The notes beneath the pieces were generated by a model that was given only the letters and a program-made list of their open reading frames with translations, made no database searches and was not told where the DNA came from. A program made the translations under genes and the position numbers. Below, piece after piece: positions 36,471 to 45,110 of a stretch of DNA of 64,000 bases. The DNA lies in the NCBI RefSeq assembly GCF_032931615.1, contig NZ_CP136760.1, forward strand, positions 347,170 through 411,169, given 5' to 3'. How positions within the stretch are numbered: the stretch's first letter is position 1; each line of letters opens with the position of its first letter. The DNA comes from Palleronia sp. LCG004 (GTDB taxonomy: Bacteria; Pseudomonadota; Alphaproteobacteria; Rhodobacterales; Rhodobacteraceae).

Positions 36471-37301
36471 TCACCCGCGATTGTCGCGGCCTCCCCAAAC
36501 CGCGTCGTCGGTCAATTGCGAAAGCTCTAGGATCTGTTCGTAACACCGGGGTGACGCGCCCAGCACGGGCGCGGGCCGGAGCATCGCCTCGCCCTGCGGG
36601 AACGGCAGCACGCGGCCGCCCGCTTCCTCGATCAGGCAATAGGCGGCCATGCAGTCCCACGCGCTCATCCGCGGCTCGACATATCCGACCAGCCGACCCG
36701 CCGCGACCCAGGCCAGCATCAGCGCGCCCGACCCGTACCGAGTCCAGCTCGCCCCGGCCTCCATGAAGGCCGCCAGCATGTCGCCGACATTCCCGTGCGG
36801 CACCCGGTCGTTCGCGCCGATCCCGAGCAGCCCCGTCGAAAGGTCGAACCGGTCCGTGACACGTATGGCCGACCCGTTGAGCGTCGCGCCGCGACCCCTC
36901 GCGGCGACGAATGTCTCGCCCAGGATCGGGGCATGGATCACGCCGATCAGCGGGCCCGCATCGTCGCAGGCCCCGACGCAGACGCACCAGCCGGGCAGAC
37001 CCGCGAGGAAGGGTGCCGTGCCGTCGATCGGATCGATCACCCATGTGAGGCCGGACGTCCCCTCCAGATGACCGTGCTCCTCGCCCAGCTGTGCGTCGTC
37101 CGGAAACGCCTCCGACAGCCCGGTTCGGATCATTCTCTCGACATCGCGATCCGCCTCGCTCACCATATCCTGCAGGACGCGCTTGGTCTCGACCGCCAAT
37201 GTCTCGCGCCGGTCGAAATACTCCTTGGCGAGAGCGCCGGCCTCGCGGGCGATGCGTTCGGCGACCGCGAGACGCGCGTCGGCATCAAGGGCCCCGCTCA
37301 C
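36471..37301 (-). CDS. Inositol monophosphatase family phosphatase
   Basis: A 276-residue magnesium-dependent sugar/inositol phosphatase. Metal-ligand motifs are LGEEHG, DPIDGTAPF (family WVIDPLDGT-like) and AWDCMAAYCLIEEAGGRV. The start is GTG in an overlap with the ATPase stop. It is cytoplasmic and would dephosphorylate the compound imported by the transporter encoded upstream, or histidinol phosphate or fructose-1,6-bisphosphate if unrelated. The operon argues for an imported sugar or inositol phosphate. Confidence 0.9.
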   Translation of the reverse strand: MSGALDADARLAVAERIAREAGALAKEYFDRRETLAVETKRVLQDMVSEADRDVERMIRTGLSEAFPDDAQLGEEHGHLEGTSGLTWVIDPIDGTAPFLAGLPGWCVCVGACDDAGPLIGVIHAPILGETFVAARGRGATLNGSAIRVTDRFDLSTGLLGIGANDRVPHGNVGDMLAAFMEAGASWTRYGSGALMLAWVAAGRLVGYVEPRMSAWDCMAAYCLIEEAGGRVLPFPQGEAMLRPAPVLGASPRCYEQILELSQLTDDAVWGGRDNRG

Positions 37302-38353
37302 GAGATCAGCGCCAGTCCGCGCGGCCTGAATTCGAGCGACACGCGGTCCCCCCGCATCAGCGCGCGGTCCTCCTCATGGGCGATGACAAAGAGGCGGGCA
37401 TCTCCCGTCTCGACCTCGTATTCCATGTGATCCCCCAGATAAGCGGACGACTGGACAGTTCCCGTCAGCGGCCCCTCGCCCTTGGCGAGCCGGATCGCAT
37501 TGGCGCGAACGGCCAGTTTCGCGGGCCCCGGCACCGCACCCCGCGCGGGCAACCTCTCCCTCAGGTCGCCCACCGCGATCGTCGCGATCCCGTCCGACAC
37601 CGCCTCGACATTGCAGTCGAGGATGTTCGCCTCGCCGATGAAATCGGCGATGAATTCCGATTTCGGTGCCTCGTAGAGTTCGCGCGGCGTGCCCTGCTGC
37701 GCGATCCGGCCGTCCTGCATCACCACGATCCGGTCCGAGACGGCCAGCGCCTCCTCCTGATCGTGGGTGACGTAGACGGCCGTGAACCCGAGCCGCTTCT
37801 GCAGGTCGCGGATCTCGGTCCGGACCCGGCGACGCAGCCGCGCATCGAGGTTCGAGAGCGGCTCGTCCAGCAGCAGGACCTGCGGCTCGAGCACGAGGGC
37901 ACGCGCCACGGCCACCCTTTGCTGCTGGCCGCCCGACAATTCCGACGGCAGGCGCTCTCCCATCCCGGAGAGCCCAACCAGTTCGAGGCCGTCATCCGCC
38001 AGCCCGAGGGCCTCGCGCGGTCTGATGCCACCGGCCTCGAGACCATAGGCCACGTTCTGTCGCACGGACATGTGCGGAAACAGGGCGTAGGACTGGAACA
38101 CCATCGACACGTCGCGCCGGTTCGCCGGCAGGCGCGTCACGTCCTGCCCGCCGATATGGATTTCCCCGTCGGTCGGGCTTTCAAGACCCGCCAGCATCCT
38201 CAGCGTCGTCGTCTTGCCGCAGCCCGACGGTCCGAGAAGGGTCACGAGCTCGCCCGGACGGATCTCGAGGTTCAGGTCGTGGATCGCGGTGAATGCCCCG
38301 AAGCTCTTCCGGACCTGCCGGAACGCGACGGCCCCGCGAAGTTCGCCGTTCAT
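37298..38353 (-). CDS. ABC transporter ATPase, AfuC/PotA-like
   Basis: A 351-residue ATPase with C-terminal TOBE domain. Walker A GPSGCGKTT, signature LSGGQQQR, DEPLSNLDARLR and H-loop VTHDQEEAL are intact; residues about 280-350 form the TOBE part. Its ATG overlaps the permease stop. The subfamily serves iron, putrescine, phosphonate and sugar-phosphate systems; the phosphatase next to it favours a phosphorylated substrate. Confidence 0.92.
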   Translation of the reverse strand: MNGELRGAVAFRQVRKSFGAFTAIHDLNLEIRPGELVTLLGPSGCGKTTTLRMLAGLESPTDGEIHIGGQDVTRLPANRRDVSMVFQSYALFPHMSVRQNVAYGLEAGGIRPREALGLADDGLELVGLSGMGERLPSELSGGQQQRVAVARALVLEPQVLLLDEPLSNLDARLRRRVRTEIRDLQKRLGFTAVYVTHDQEEALAVSDRIVVMQDGRIAQQGTPRELYEAPKSEFIADFIGEANILDCNVEAVSDGIATIAVGDLRERLPARGAVPGPAKLAVRANAIRLAKGEGPLTGTVQSSAYLGDHMEYEVETGDARLFVIAHEEDRALMRGDRVSLEFRPRGLALIS

Positions 38354-40560
38354 GCCGGTACCTCTGCTGTTGTTCTTGCCGCTGCGCGTCGTGCGTTGTC
38401 CGGGCCGCGCCTCAGGCGGCGCTCTCCGACCAGAAGCTGGAAAACGCCGATGACGGAGAGCATCACGACGATGAGGACCGCCGAATAGGCGATCGCCACG
38501 CCGTATTCCCCGTTCTCGACGAGGCCCACGATATAGGCGGTGGCCATGTTGTACTTCGCACTGACGAGGAAGATGACCGCCGAGATCGACGTTATGGCCC
38601 TGACGAACGAATAGACCAGCGCCGCGAGGATCGCGGGACGCAGCAGCGGCAGGATGACCCTCCGCAATGTCCGCGGGCTCGACGCCCCGAGGGTCAGCGA
38701 CGCCTCGTCGAGCGACTTGTCGAGCTGTGCCATCGCCGCGACCCCGCCCCTGACGCCCACGGGCATGTTCCGGAACACGAAGCAGAAGATCAGGATGAGC
38801 GCGGTTCCGGTCATCTGCAACGGCGGCAGGTTGAAGGCCGAGATGTAGCTGATGCCGATCACCGTTCCGGGGATGGCGAAGCTCAGCATCAGCAGAAATT
38901 CGAACGCGGTGCGCCCCGGAAACCGCTGTCGCACGATGAGCCAGGCCGTCAGCAGCCCGATCGCCGCGGTCAGCGGTGCGGCGATGAGCGCGATCTGCAT
39001 CGTCGTCCAGAAACTGTTCCACGCGACCCCCGTCCAGACCAGGCCGTCCGCGAACGAGATCGAGAAGGCGCGGGCGAAATGTTCGAGCGTCAGGGAATGG
39101 TCGAGGCCCCAGACCTTCACGAAGCCACCGAACATGATCATTCCGTAGACGAATATCGTGAAGGCCGACCAGCATGCCACGACGAAGATCACCGGCACGG
39201 CGACCCGCCTGGGCAGGGAGGCGTGCCGCCCCCCGTCGCCCTTGCCCGACAGCGTCGCAAAGCTTCGACGGCCGAGCCAGAGCCGCTGCAGCAGGAACGC
39301 GGACAGCGTGAAGCAGAGCAGGACGGTGGCCAGCACGGCCGCGCGCGCGGGATCGTGCTGCGCCCCGACGACCGCGAAGAAGATCTCGGTCGACAGCACC
39401 CCTCCGGACCCTCCGAGCACGAGCGGATTGCCGAAATCCGCCATCGATTCGATGAAGCCGATCAGGAACGCGTTGGCGAGGCCCGGTGCCATGAGCGGCA
39501 GCGACACCTTGCGGAACGTCCGCCAGCGCCCCGCCCGCATCGTCTGGCTCGCCTCCTCCATCGACGGGCTGACGCCCTCGACCACCCCGATCAGCACGAG
39601 GAAGGCGATCGGCGTGAAGCTCAGCATCTGCGCGATCCAGATCCCCGTCAGACCATAGAGCCAGCGCCCCATCTGGAGGCCGGTGACGTCCTCGATCAGT
39701 TCCGTGACGAAGCCCGCGCGCCCGAACATCAGGATCAGCGTCAGACCGATCACGAAGGGGGGCGTGATGATCGGCAGGACCGTCAGCAGCCTCAGCCCCT
39801 TCTTGAACCGCATCCCGGTCCGCGTCGCGACGAGCGCGAAGGCGAGCCCGAGCGCGGTGGTGCCCGTCGCCGTCGAGAGCGCGAGCAGAAGGGTGCGCCA
39901 CGCGACACCGCAGCCGCCCGATCCGGTCAGACAGCGCAGGCTCCAGATCTGCGGATCGCCGATATTGTCGCGAACGCCCTCGGTCGTGAAGGCCCCGCGG
40001 AAATCCTGGAACGCGCCCGCGAACATCGAGCCGATGGGATAGAGCACGAAAAGCGTGACGAGCAGCACCAGCAGGGTGATCGCGCCCAGAACGAACGCAT
40101 CGCCCTTCAACGCGCCGCGCTCGGCAAGACCGAAGGCGATCATGAAGGCAAAGCAGAGACCCAGACCGATCGCCCCCGCCCCGAAGGCCGGCTGTCCCTC
40201 GACCGTGCCGAAGGCCGCCTCCAGCAGCGCCGAGTTCCACCCCCTCAGGCCGATCGAAAGCCCCTCGATGGCGAGCCAGGCCAGCCCCGCCGCCCCGAGT
40301 GCCAGCAGCGCGCCGCCGCGTCGCGATCCGGGCTCCCGCATCAGTCGCAGGGCCACGGCCGCCCCGATCAGGACCGGCAGCGGCCAGAGCCACGGGGCCG
40401 CGAGCTGCGCGATCCCGGGCCAGAGGTCACGGTCGCCCGCCCAGTCCGCGAGCCATGACATCCCGAAGAACCCGCCGCGGATGTGATACCACGGCAGCAG
40501 GACGAAGCTGAGGAGCGCGGCCGCGACGAGAACGTCGAGCCGAAGATTGTCGCGCTGCAT
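38350..40560 (-). CDS. Fused double ABC permease, AfuB-like
   Basis: A 736-residue membrane protein containing two permease halves. The EAA loops are EEASQTMRAGRWRTFRKV near residue 345 and DEASLTLGASSPRTLRRV near 645. Four extra hydrophobic segments (residues about 10-180) precede the first half. Such fused permeases occur in FbpB/AfuB systems; AfuABC imports hexose phosphates in Actinobacillus. No iron-uptake gene lies nearby, supporting the organophosphate reading. Confidence 0.9.
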   Translation of the reverse strand: MQRDNLRLDVLVAAALLSFVLLPWYHIRGGFFGMSWLADWAGDRDLWPGIAQLAAPWLWPLPVLIGAAVALRLMREPGSRRGGALLALGAAGLAWLAIEGLSIGLRGWNSALLEAAFGTVEGQPAFGAGAIGLGLCFAFMIAFGLAERGALKGDAFVLGAITLLVLLVTLFVLYPIGSMFAGAFQDFRGAFTTEGVRDNIGDPQIWSLRCLTGSGGCGVAWRTLLLALSTATGTTALGLAFALVATRTGMRFKKGLRLLTVLPIITPPFVIGLTLILMFGRAGFVTELIEDVTGLQMGRWLYGLTGIWIAQMLSFTPIAFLVLIGVVEGVSPSMEEASQTMRAGRWRTFRKVSLPLMAPGLANAFLIGFIESMADFGNPLVLGGSGGVLSTEIFFAVVGAQHDPARAAVLATVLLCFTLSAFLLQRLWLGRRSFATLSGKGDGGRHASLPRRVAVPVIFVVACWSAFTIFVYGMIMFGGFVKVWGLDHSLTLEHFARAFSISFADGLVWTGVAWNSFWTTMQIALIAAPLTAAIGLLTAWLIVRQRFPGRTAFEFLLMLSFAIPGTVIGISYISAFNLPPLQMTGTALILIFCFVFRNMPVGVRGGVAAMAQLDKSLDEASLTLGASSPRTLRRVILPLLRPAILAALVYSFVRAITSISAVIFLVSAKYNMATAYIVGLVENGEYGVAIAYSAVLIVVMLSVIGVFQLLVGERRLRRGPDNARRAAARTTAEVPA

Positions 40561-40612
40561 GGATGGTCCTCCGAAAGGCAGGGTCGGCGGCTCTCCCGCC
40601 GACCTCGTCCGT

Positions 40613-41632
40613 TCAGTTGCCGACGCCGCCGATCTCGCGGCTCCACCGCGACAGCAGCTCGGCGCGGCGATCCGATCCGCCGTACTGGGCGAAATCGTAA
40701 TCGATGAGTTTCACGTCATCGAGCTTCGGAGCGGCCTCCGACACCTTCGCATCGACGTTGGAGGGGATCTGGAAAGATCCGGCCTCGGGCAGCATCGACT
40801 GGATGTCCGCCCCCAGGACCCAATCGTAGAAGGTCTTGGCCGAGTCCTCGTTCTGCGCGCCGGCGATCAGCGACATGGAGCCGATCTCGTAGCCCGTCCC
40901 CTCGCAGGGTGCGACGACCTCGATCGGAAAGCCCTCCTCCGCCTGGGCGACCGCATCGTGCATGAAGACGATGCCGAGCCCCGACTCGCCACGTCCGGCC
41001 GCCTTGACCGGAGCGGAGCCGGATTTCGTGTACTGGCTCACATTCGCATCGAGCTTCTTGAGATAGTCGAACGCCTCGTCCTCGCCCATCAGCTGCACGA
41101 GCGTCGCGAGCGCCGTGTAGGCCGTGCCGGAGGAATTCGGATCGGCCATCTGCACTTCGCCGGCCAGGGCCGGGTCGAGCAGATCCGCCCAGCATTGCGG
41201 CGGCTCGATCCCCTTCTCCGCCAGGATGTCGGTGTTGTAGCCCCAGCCCAGTGCGCCCGAATAGACGCCGACGGTGCGGTACTCGGACGTCTCCGCCTGC
41301 TCGACGGCCCAGTCCTGCAGCTTCTCCAGCATGGGCGAGCGGTATTCCTCGCTCAGCCCGTCGATCGCGGCCTGCAGATGCGGATCGCCCGTCCCGCCCC
41401 ACCAGAGATCGGTCTGCGGGTTGCGCGCCTCGGCGCGGATCTTGGCATAGGCCTCCCCCGAGGACAGGCGCACCATGTTGACGTCGATGTCGTGCGAGCC
41501 CTCGAATTCCGCGACCAGCCGCTCGCAGACCGCCTGATCGGCCGAACAGATGAGATTGAGATCCTGCGCGGATGCGGCTTCCGCGAAGGAGGCCGAGACC
41601 CCTCCGGCGAGAATCACCATGGTCTTCTTCAT
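40613..41632 (-). CDS. Periplasmic binding protein, AfuA-like (extracellular family 1)
   Basis: A 339-residue protein with a signal peptide of about 22 residues (MKKTMVILAGGVSASFAEAASA). The mature segments LICSADQAVCERLVAEFE, TDLWWGGTGDPHLQA, GALGWGYNTDIL, GEVQMADPNSSGTAYTALA and FMHDAVAQAEEG follow the AfuA-type pattern. The tandem tyrosines used for ferric binding in FutA/FbpA are not evident, unlike in the true iron protein further along this window. It is first in a five-gene operon. Confidence 0.9.
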   Translation of the reverse strand: MKKTMVILAGGVSASFAEAASAQDLNLICSADQAVCERLVAEFEGSHDIDVNMVRLSSGEAYAKIRAEARNPQTDLWWGGTGDPHLQAAIDGLSEEYRSPMLEKLQDWAVEQAETSEYRTVGVYSGALGWGYNTDILAEKGIEPPQCWADLLDPALAGEVQMADPNSSGTAYTALATLVQLMGEDEAFDYLKKLDANVSQYTKSGSAPVKAAGRGESGLGIVFMHDAVAQAEEGFPIEVVAPCEGTGYEIGSMSLIAGAQNEDSAKTFYDWVLGADIQSMLPEAGSFQIPSNVDAKVSEAAPKLDDVKLIDYDFAQYGGSDRRAELLSRWSREIGGVGN

Positions 41633-41644
41633 CTTTCCCCTCCC

Positions 41645-41662
41645 TTTGCACAGCTGTGCAAA
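41645..41662. promoter_or_regulatory. Perfect 18-bp palindrome between afuA-like and lacI-type genes
   Basis: TTTGCACAGCTGTGCAAA is fully symmetric with 9-bp half sites. It lies 12 bp upstream of the binding-protein ATG and 73 bp upstream of the LacI ATG. It is the likely operator of that regulator, although its centre is GC within AGCT rather than the usual CG. Confidence 0.7.
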
Positions 41663-41735
41663 CGATCACTGAGAGGGTAGGCTCGTGTCAACAAAAAGTA
41701 TGCGGGCGGCAATTTGCGGGGTAGTCAGGCGTATC

Positions 41736-42743
41736 ATGAACCACGATCGTCCCGAGAAACCGCCGCGCGGCTCCGTCAGCGCGAAACACGTGGCCGAACT
41801 GGCGGGCGTTTCGCGCACGGCCGTGTCGCGGACCTTCACGCCCGGTGCCAGCGTCGCGCCCGCGACCCGTGCCAAGGTGCTCGCCGCCGCGGACGCGCTC
41901 GGCTATCACGTGAACCACCTCGCGCGCGGGCTGAACCGGTCGGAATCGGGGATCGTCGCGCTCATCGTGGCCGAGCTCGACACGCCGTTCCGCTCCCGTT
42001 TCGTCGCATCCCTGACCAACCGGCTGCAGGCCGCTGGGAAGGTCGCGATGCTCATCAACACCGACCGCTCCGACGAAAGCGTCGAGGGCGCGCTCCGGCA
42101 GGCCATGTCCTACCGCACCGATGCCGCCATCGTCCTTTCGGGACGCCCCGATGCCGAGCTCGGACGCCTTTGCGAGCGCAACGGCATGCGGCTCGTCCTC
42201 ATCAACCGCGACGAGGACTTTCCCGAGGCGCTGCATGTCCGTCTCGATGACGTCAGATGCGGCGAAGACGCGTTCGAGCATCTGCGCAAAAGGGGATGCT
42301 CGCGGCCCGCGCTGGCGACCTCGTTGCACGCGACGACCAGTCTCCGGCTGCGCGCGAAGGGCTTCGAGGCCGCGGCGCGGCGCGCGGGGGTTCCGATAAC
42401 GGTCCGGTCCATCGGCCCGACCGCATACGCGACGGGGCGGGATCTGGGCCGCGCGCTCCTTTCCTCCGACGATCGGCCGGACGGCGTGTTCTGCACCACC
42501 GATCTTCTGGCATGCGGATTCATGGATGCCGCGCGGCAGGAGTTCGGCCTGCGGATTCCCGAGGACCTTTCCGTCATCGGGTTCGACGACATCCATCAGG
42601 CATCCTGGGACAGCTACCGTCTGACGACCTTCTCGCAGCCAATCGCGGAAATGTGCGAGGCATGCGTCCTCTGGCTGGGCGAGGCGAGCGGTGGCAGATC
42701 CGTCAGCCTCAAGGCGGAACTGATCCCGAGGGAAACGGCCTGA
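41736..42743 (+). CDS. LacI/GalR family regulator of the AfuABC-like operon
   Basis: A 335-residue regulator. The HTH reads VSAKHVAELAGVSRTAVSRTF near residue 15 with hinge helix NHLARGLNRSES, followed by a sugar-binding-like effector domain (GIVALIVAELDTPFRSRF, DLSVIGFDDIHQASW). In-frame starts 12 and 17 codons earlier (ATG, GTG) exist; the one chosen fits family length. It is divergent from the transporter operon across the palindrome. Confidence 0.9.
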   Translation: MNHDRPEKPPRGSVSAKHVAELAGVSRTAVSRTFTPGASVAPATRAKVLAAADALGYHVNHLARGLNRSESGIVALIVAELDTPFRSRFVASLTNRLQAAGKVAMLINTDRSDESVEGALRQAMSYRTDAAIVLSGRPDAELGRLCERNGMRLVLINRDEDFPEALHVRLDDVRCGEDAFEHLRKRGCSRPALATSLHATTSLRLRAKGFEAAARRAGVPITVRSIGPTAYATGRDLGRALLSSDDRPDGVFCTTDLLACGFMDAARQEFGLRIPEDLSVIGFDDIHQASWDSYRLTTFSQPIAEMCEACVLWLGEASGGRSVSLKAELIPRETA

Positions 42744-42978
42744 AGCGCCCCCTCAGGACCGGTGCCGAGGCTCACGGGTCGGGATACCTTCATCCTGCCC
42801 CCGTGGCCGGGAAAGCCGGGCTCGAACCGCAAAATCAGGCATCCGCAGCCTGAATCAGCCGCACCCGACGCGCACGGACCCATCCCGAAACAGGGACCTT
42901 CGCGCCTACTTCCCCGGGGCGGACCGACGCGATCACCGCCCCCGAAACGCGGGCCCCTTCTCCGATGTCGCATCGATC

Positions 42979-44484
42979 GTGGATATCCCCCACCGTACGG
43001 ATCGGCTGCCAACCCTTTCGATTGCCGCTCAAATCGTGTATGTCTTCTCTCTTGCGGGCTCCGACAGCGGTTCTGCCCGTTCGGGAGGGCCCGCCATCAA
43101 CATCGCATTGCTTCGCCAGATCGACCCCGCCGAAATCGTCGCCAGCCTGCGCGAGAGCCTGCTGGTGCTGACCGAGGATCTGGTCGTGGAATATGCCAAC
43201 GACCGCTTCTTCCGCACCTTCGACGTCGCATCGGACGAGACCGTCGGATATCCGCTGTCCACGCTTGGCAACGGCCAGTGGGATATCCCCGCCCTTCTCG
43301 GCGAACTCGGCAGGATCGTCTCGGGCGGAGACGAGGTCGTGGATTTCGAGGTCGATCACGCCTTCGAACAGATCGGGCGGCGGGTGATGCGTCTGAACGC
43401 GCGCAAGACCGTGCGCCCGGGCAACGGGTCGCGGCGCATCCTCCTCGCCATCGAGGACGTCACCGCCGAACGCGACGCCGCCACGGCCCTCGAACGCGAG
43501 CGTCTGCTGTCGGTGGGCATCGTCGACACGATCCGGGAGCCGCTCCTCGTGCTGGACGAACAGCTCTCCGTCGTGCTGGCAAGCCGGTCCTTCTACAGGA
43601 CGTTCAATGTCGAACCGGATGCCACGATCGGACGGCGGCTGGCCGATCTGGGCAACGGCCAGTGGGCGATCCCGAAACTGCTCGACCTCCTGACCGACGT
43701 GGTGCCGCGGAACACCGTGGTGGAGGATTTCGAGGTCAGCCACGACTTTCCCGACCTGGGCGAGCGGATCATCCTGCTCAATGCGCGCAAGGTTTTCCGG
43801 GAGGACAATCACACCCACCTGCTGCTTCTCGCGATGCAGGACGTGACCGCGCAGCGGCGGCTGGAGGCCGAGCGGACAGACGCCCTCGACCATGCCGACA
43901 GGCTGCTCGAAGAGCTGAACCACCGGGTGATGAACAGCCTGACGATGATCGGCAGCATCATCGCTCTCGAAGCGCGCAACATGAGCGACGAGGCCTGCCG
44001 CGCGGCCTTCTCGCGGATGCGGGCCCGGATCGACGCCATCGCGAGCCTCTATCGCAGCCTGTCGCAGACCCGCTCCGTCGACACGGTGACGGCGCAATCC
44101 TACCTCACCGCCCTCGTCGGCAACGTCGTCGCATCGTCGGGCCAGGCGGACGCCGTCTCGACGGAATTCGACGTGGCCGACATACGGCTTTCGACGCGGG
44201 TCGCCGTGCCGCTGGGGCTGATCGTGAACGAACTGGTCACGAACAGCCTGAAATACGCCTATGCCGGGCGGCCCGGGGGACGGCTCGGGGTCGAACTCTC
44301 CGTCGACGGGAATGCGATGACCCTGTCGGTCTGGGATGACGGGCCGGGCATCGACCCCGATGCCCGCGTCGATTCCGGCCTCGGCCAGAAGCTGACGGAG
44401 GCCTTCACGACCCAGCTCGACGGCAAGATGCACCTGAAGAGCGAGACCACCGGCACGCGGCATACACTCGTGATCCCCCGCTAG
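42979..44484 (+). CDS. Sensor histidine kinase with tandem duplicated PAS domains (HisKA_2 type)
   Basis: A cytoplasmic kinase of up to 501 residues. Two PAS domains (about 50-165 and 180-290) are clearly duplicated: LGNGQWDIPALL and LGNGQWAIPKLL, each ending in I/MxDVTA. The phospho-acceptor is His315 in EELNHRVMNSL, and the ATP-binding core has NELVTNSLKYAY and DDGPGID. This is the HisKA_2 family common in alphaproteobacteria. The GTG start is uncertain: the first 40 residues resemble no domain, and translation may begin near 43100 behind GGGAGGG. No response regulator is adjacent. Confidence 0.87.
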   Translation: MDIPHRTDRLPTLSIAAQIVYVFSLAGSDSGSARSGGPAINIALLRQIDPAEIVASLRESLLVLTEDLVVEYANDRFFRTFDVASDETVGYPLSTLGNGQWDIPALLGELGRIVSGGDEVVDFEVDHAFEQIGRRVMRLNARKTVRPGNGSRRILLAIEDVTAERDAATALERERLLSVGIVDTIREPLLVLDEQLSVVLASRSFYRTFNVEPDATIGRRLADLGNGQWAIPKLLDLLTDVVPRNTVVEDFEVSHDFPDLGERIILLNARKVFREDNHTHLLLLAMQDVTAQRRLEAERTDALDHADRLLEELNHRVMNSLTMIGSIIALEARNMSDEACRAAFSRMRARIDAIASLYRSLSQTRSVDTVTAQSYLTALVGNVVASSGQADAVSTEFDVADIRLSTRVAVPLGLIVNELVTNSLKYAYAGRPGGRLGVELSVDGNAMTLSVWDDGPGIDPDARVDSGLGQKLTEAFTTQLDGKMHLKSETTGTRHTLVIPR

Positions 44485-44508
44485 GCCCGCGCCGCGCGGC
44501 CGGGCGGA

Positions 44509-44976
44509 TCATCCCGTCCGTTCGTCCTCGAGGTCCAGCCGCATGGTGGCGGTGCCCTGACGGCGGGACAGCTCCTGGTAGCCTGCCGACAGATACGCGT
44601 TCAGCGCGGGCGCATTGTCGAGCTCCACCTTCAGCGTCAGTGCCAGCGCGCCCAGATCCCGCGCCGCCTGCTCCACGCGCTCCGTCAGTTCCGACGCGGC
44701 ACCGCCGCGCGCCTCCTCGCTCAGGTAGACATATGTGAGGTGGCGGACCTCCGGGCCGATCCCGACCCTCAGGGCGAAGAATCCAACATCGCGCCCCGCA
44801 TCGTCCCGAAGATAGTAGGAGACATCGTCCAGCTCTCCCAGCCATTTGCGATGCCATTCCATCTCGTCGAACGGGACCTTCGCATTCGGGTTCATCAGCG
44901 GAATCTCCTCGGGCGGCAGCATTGCCGCCAGGGGCGCGAGGTCGCCCTCGCGATTGCGATGCAGGGTGAGAGCCAT
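44509..44976 (-). CDS. GNAT family N-acetyltransferase
   Basis: A 155-residue acetyltransferase. The acetyl-CoA motif A region is YVYLSEEARGGAASELTERV near residue 85-105 (R/Q-x-x-G-x-A-like), followed by the typical VELDNAPALNAYLSAGYQE. AAGG precedes the ATG. It ends 24 bp from the convergent kinase gene. The acceptor substrate cannot be predicted. Confidence 0.87.
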   Translation of the reverse strand: MALTLHRNREGDLAPLAAMLPPEEIPLMNPNAKVPFDEMEWHRKWLGELDDVSYYLRDDAGRDVGFFALRVGIGPEVRHLTYVYLSEEARGGAASELTERVEQAARDLGALALTLKVELDNAPALNAYLSAGYQELSRRQGTATMRLDLEDERTG

Positions 44977-45110
44977 GGATCCTTCCTTCGGTCAGGTCTG
45001 GCGCGCATGCGCCGGAAAAGAACTAAAGGCCGGTCGACTCACACGATGCCCCCTTCGACGTCAACCGCCATGCCCCTCCGACACCGCCGGACGCCGTGTC
45101 CGGTGCCGCC

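Noticed and set aside
37298..40393. A 1031-codon open frame running through the ATPase gene and much of the permease region
   Set aside because: Only its C-terminal 351 residues (from the ATG at 38353) show a protein family; the rest is out of frame with the well-supported permease and is a GC-driven shadow.
42815..42860. A tRNA-like TTCGAGCC T-loop on the minus strand with a nearby hairpin
   Set aside because: No acceptor stem, D-arm or anticodon arm can be built around it.
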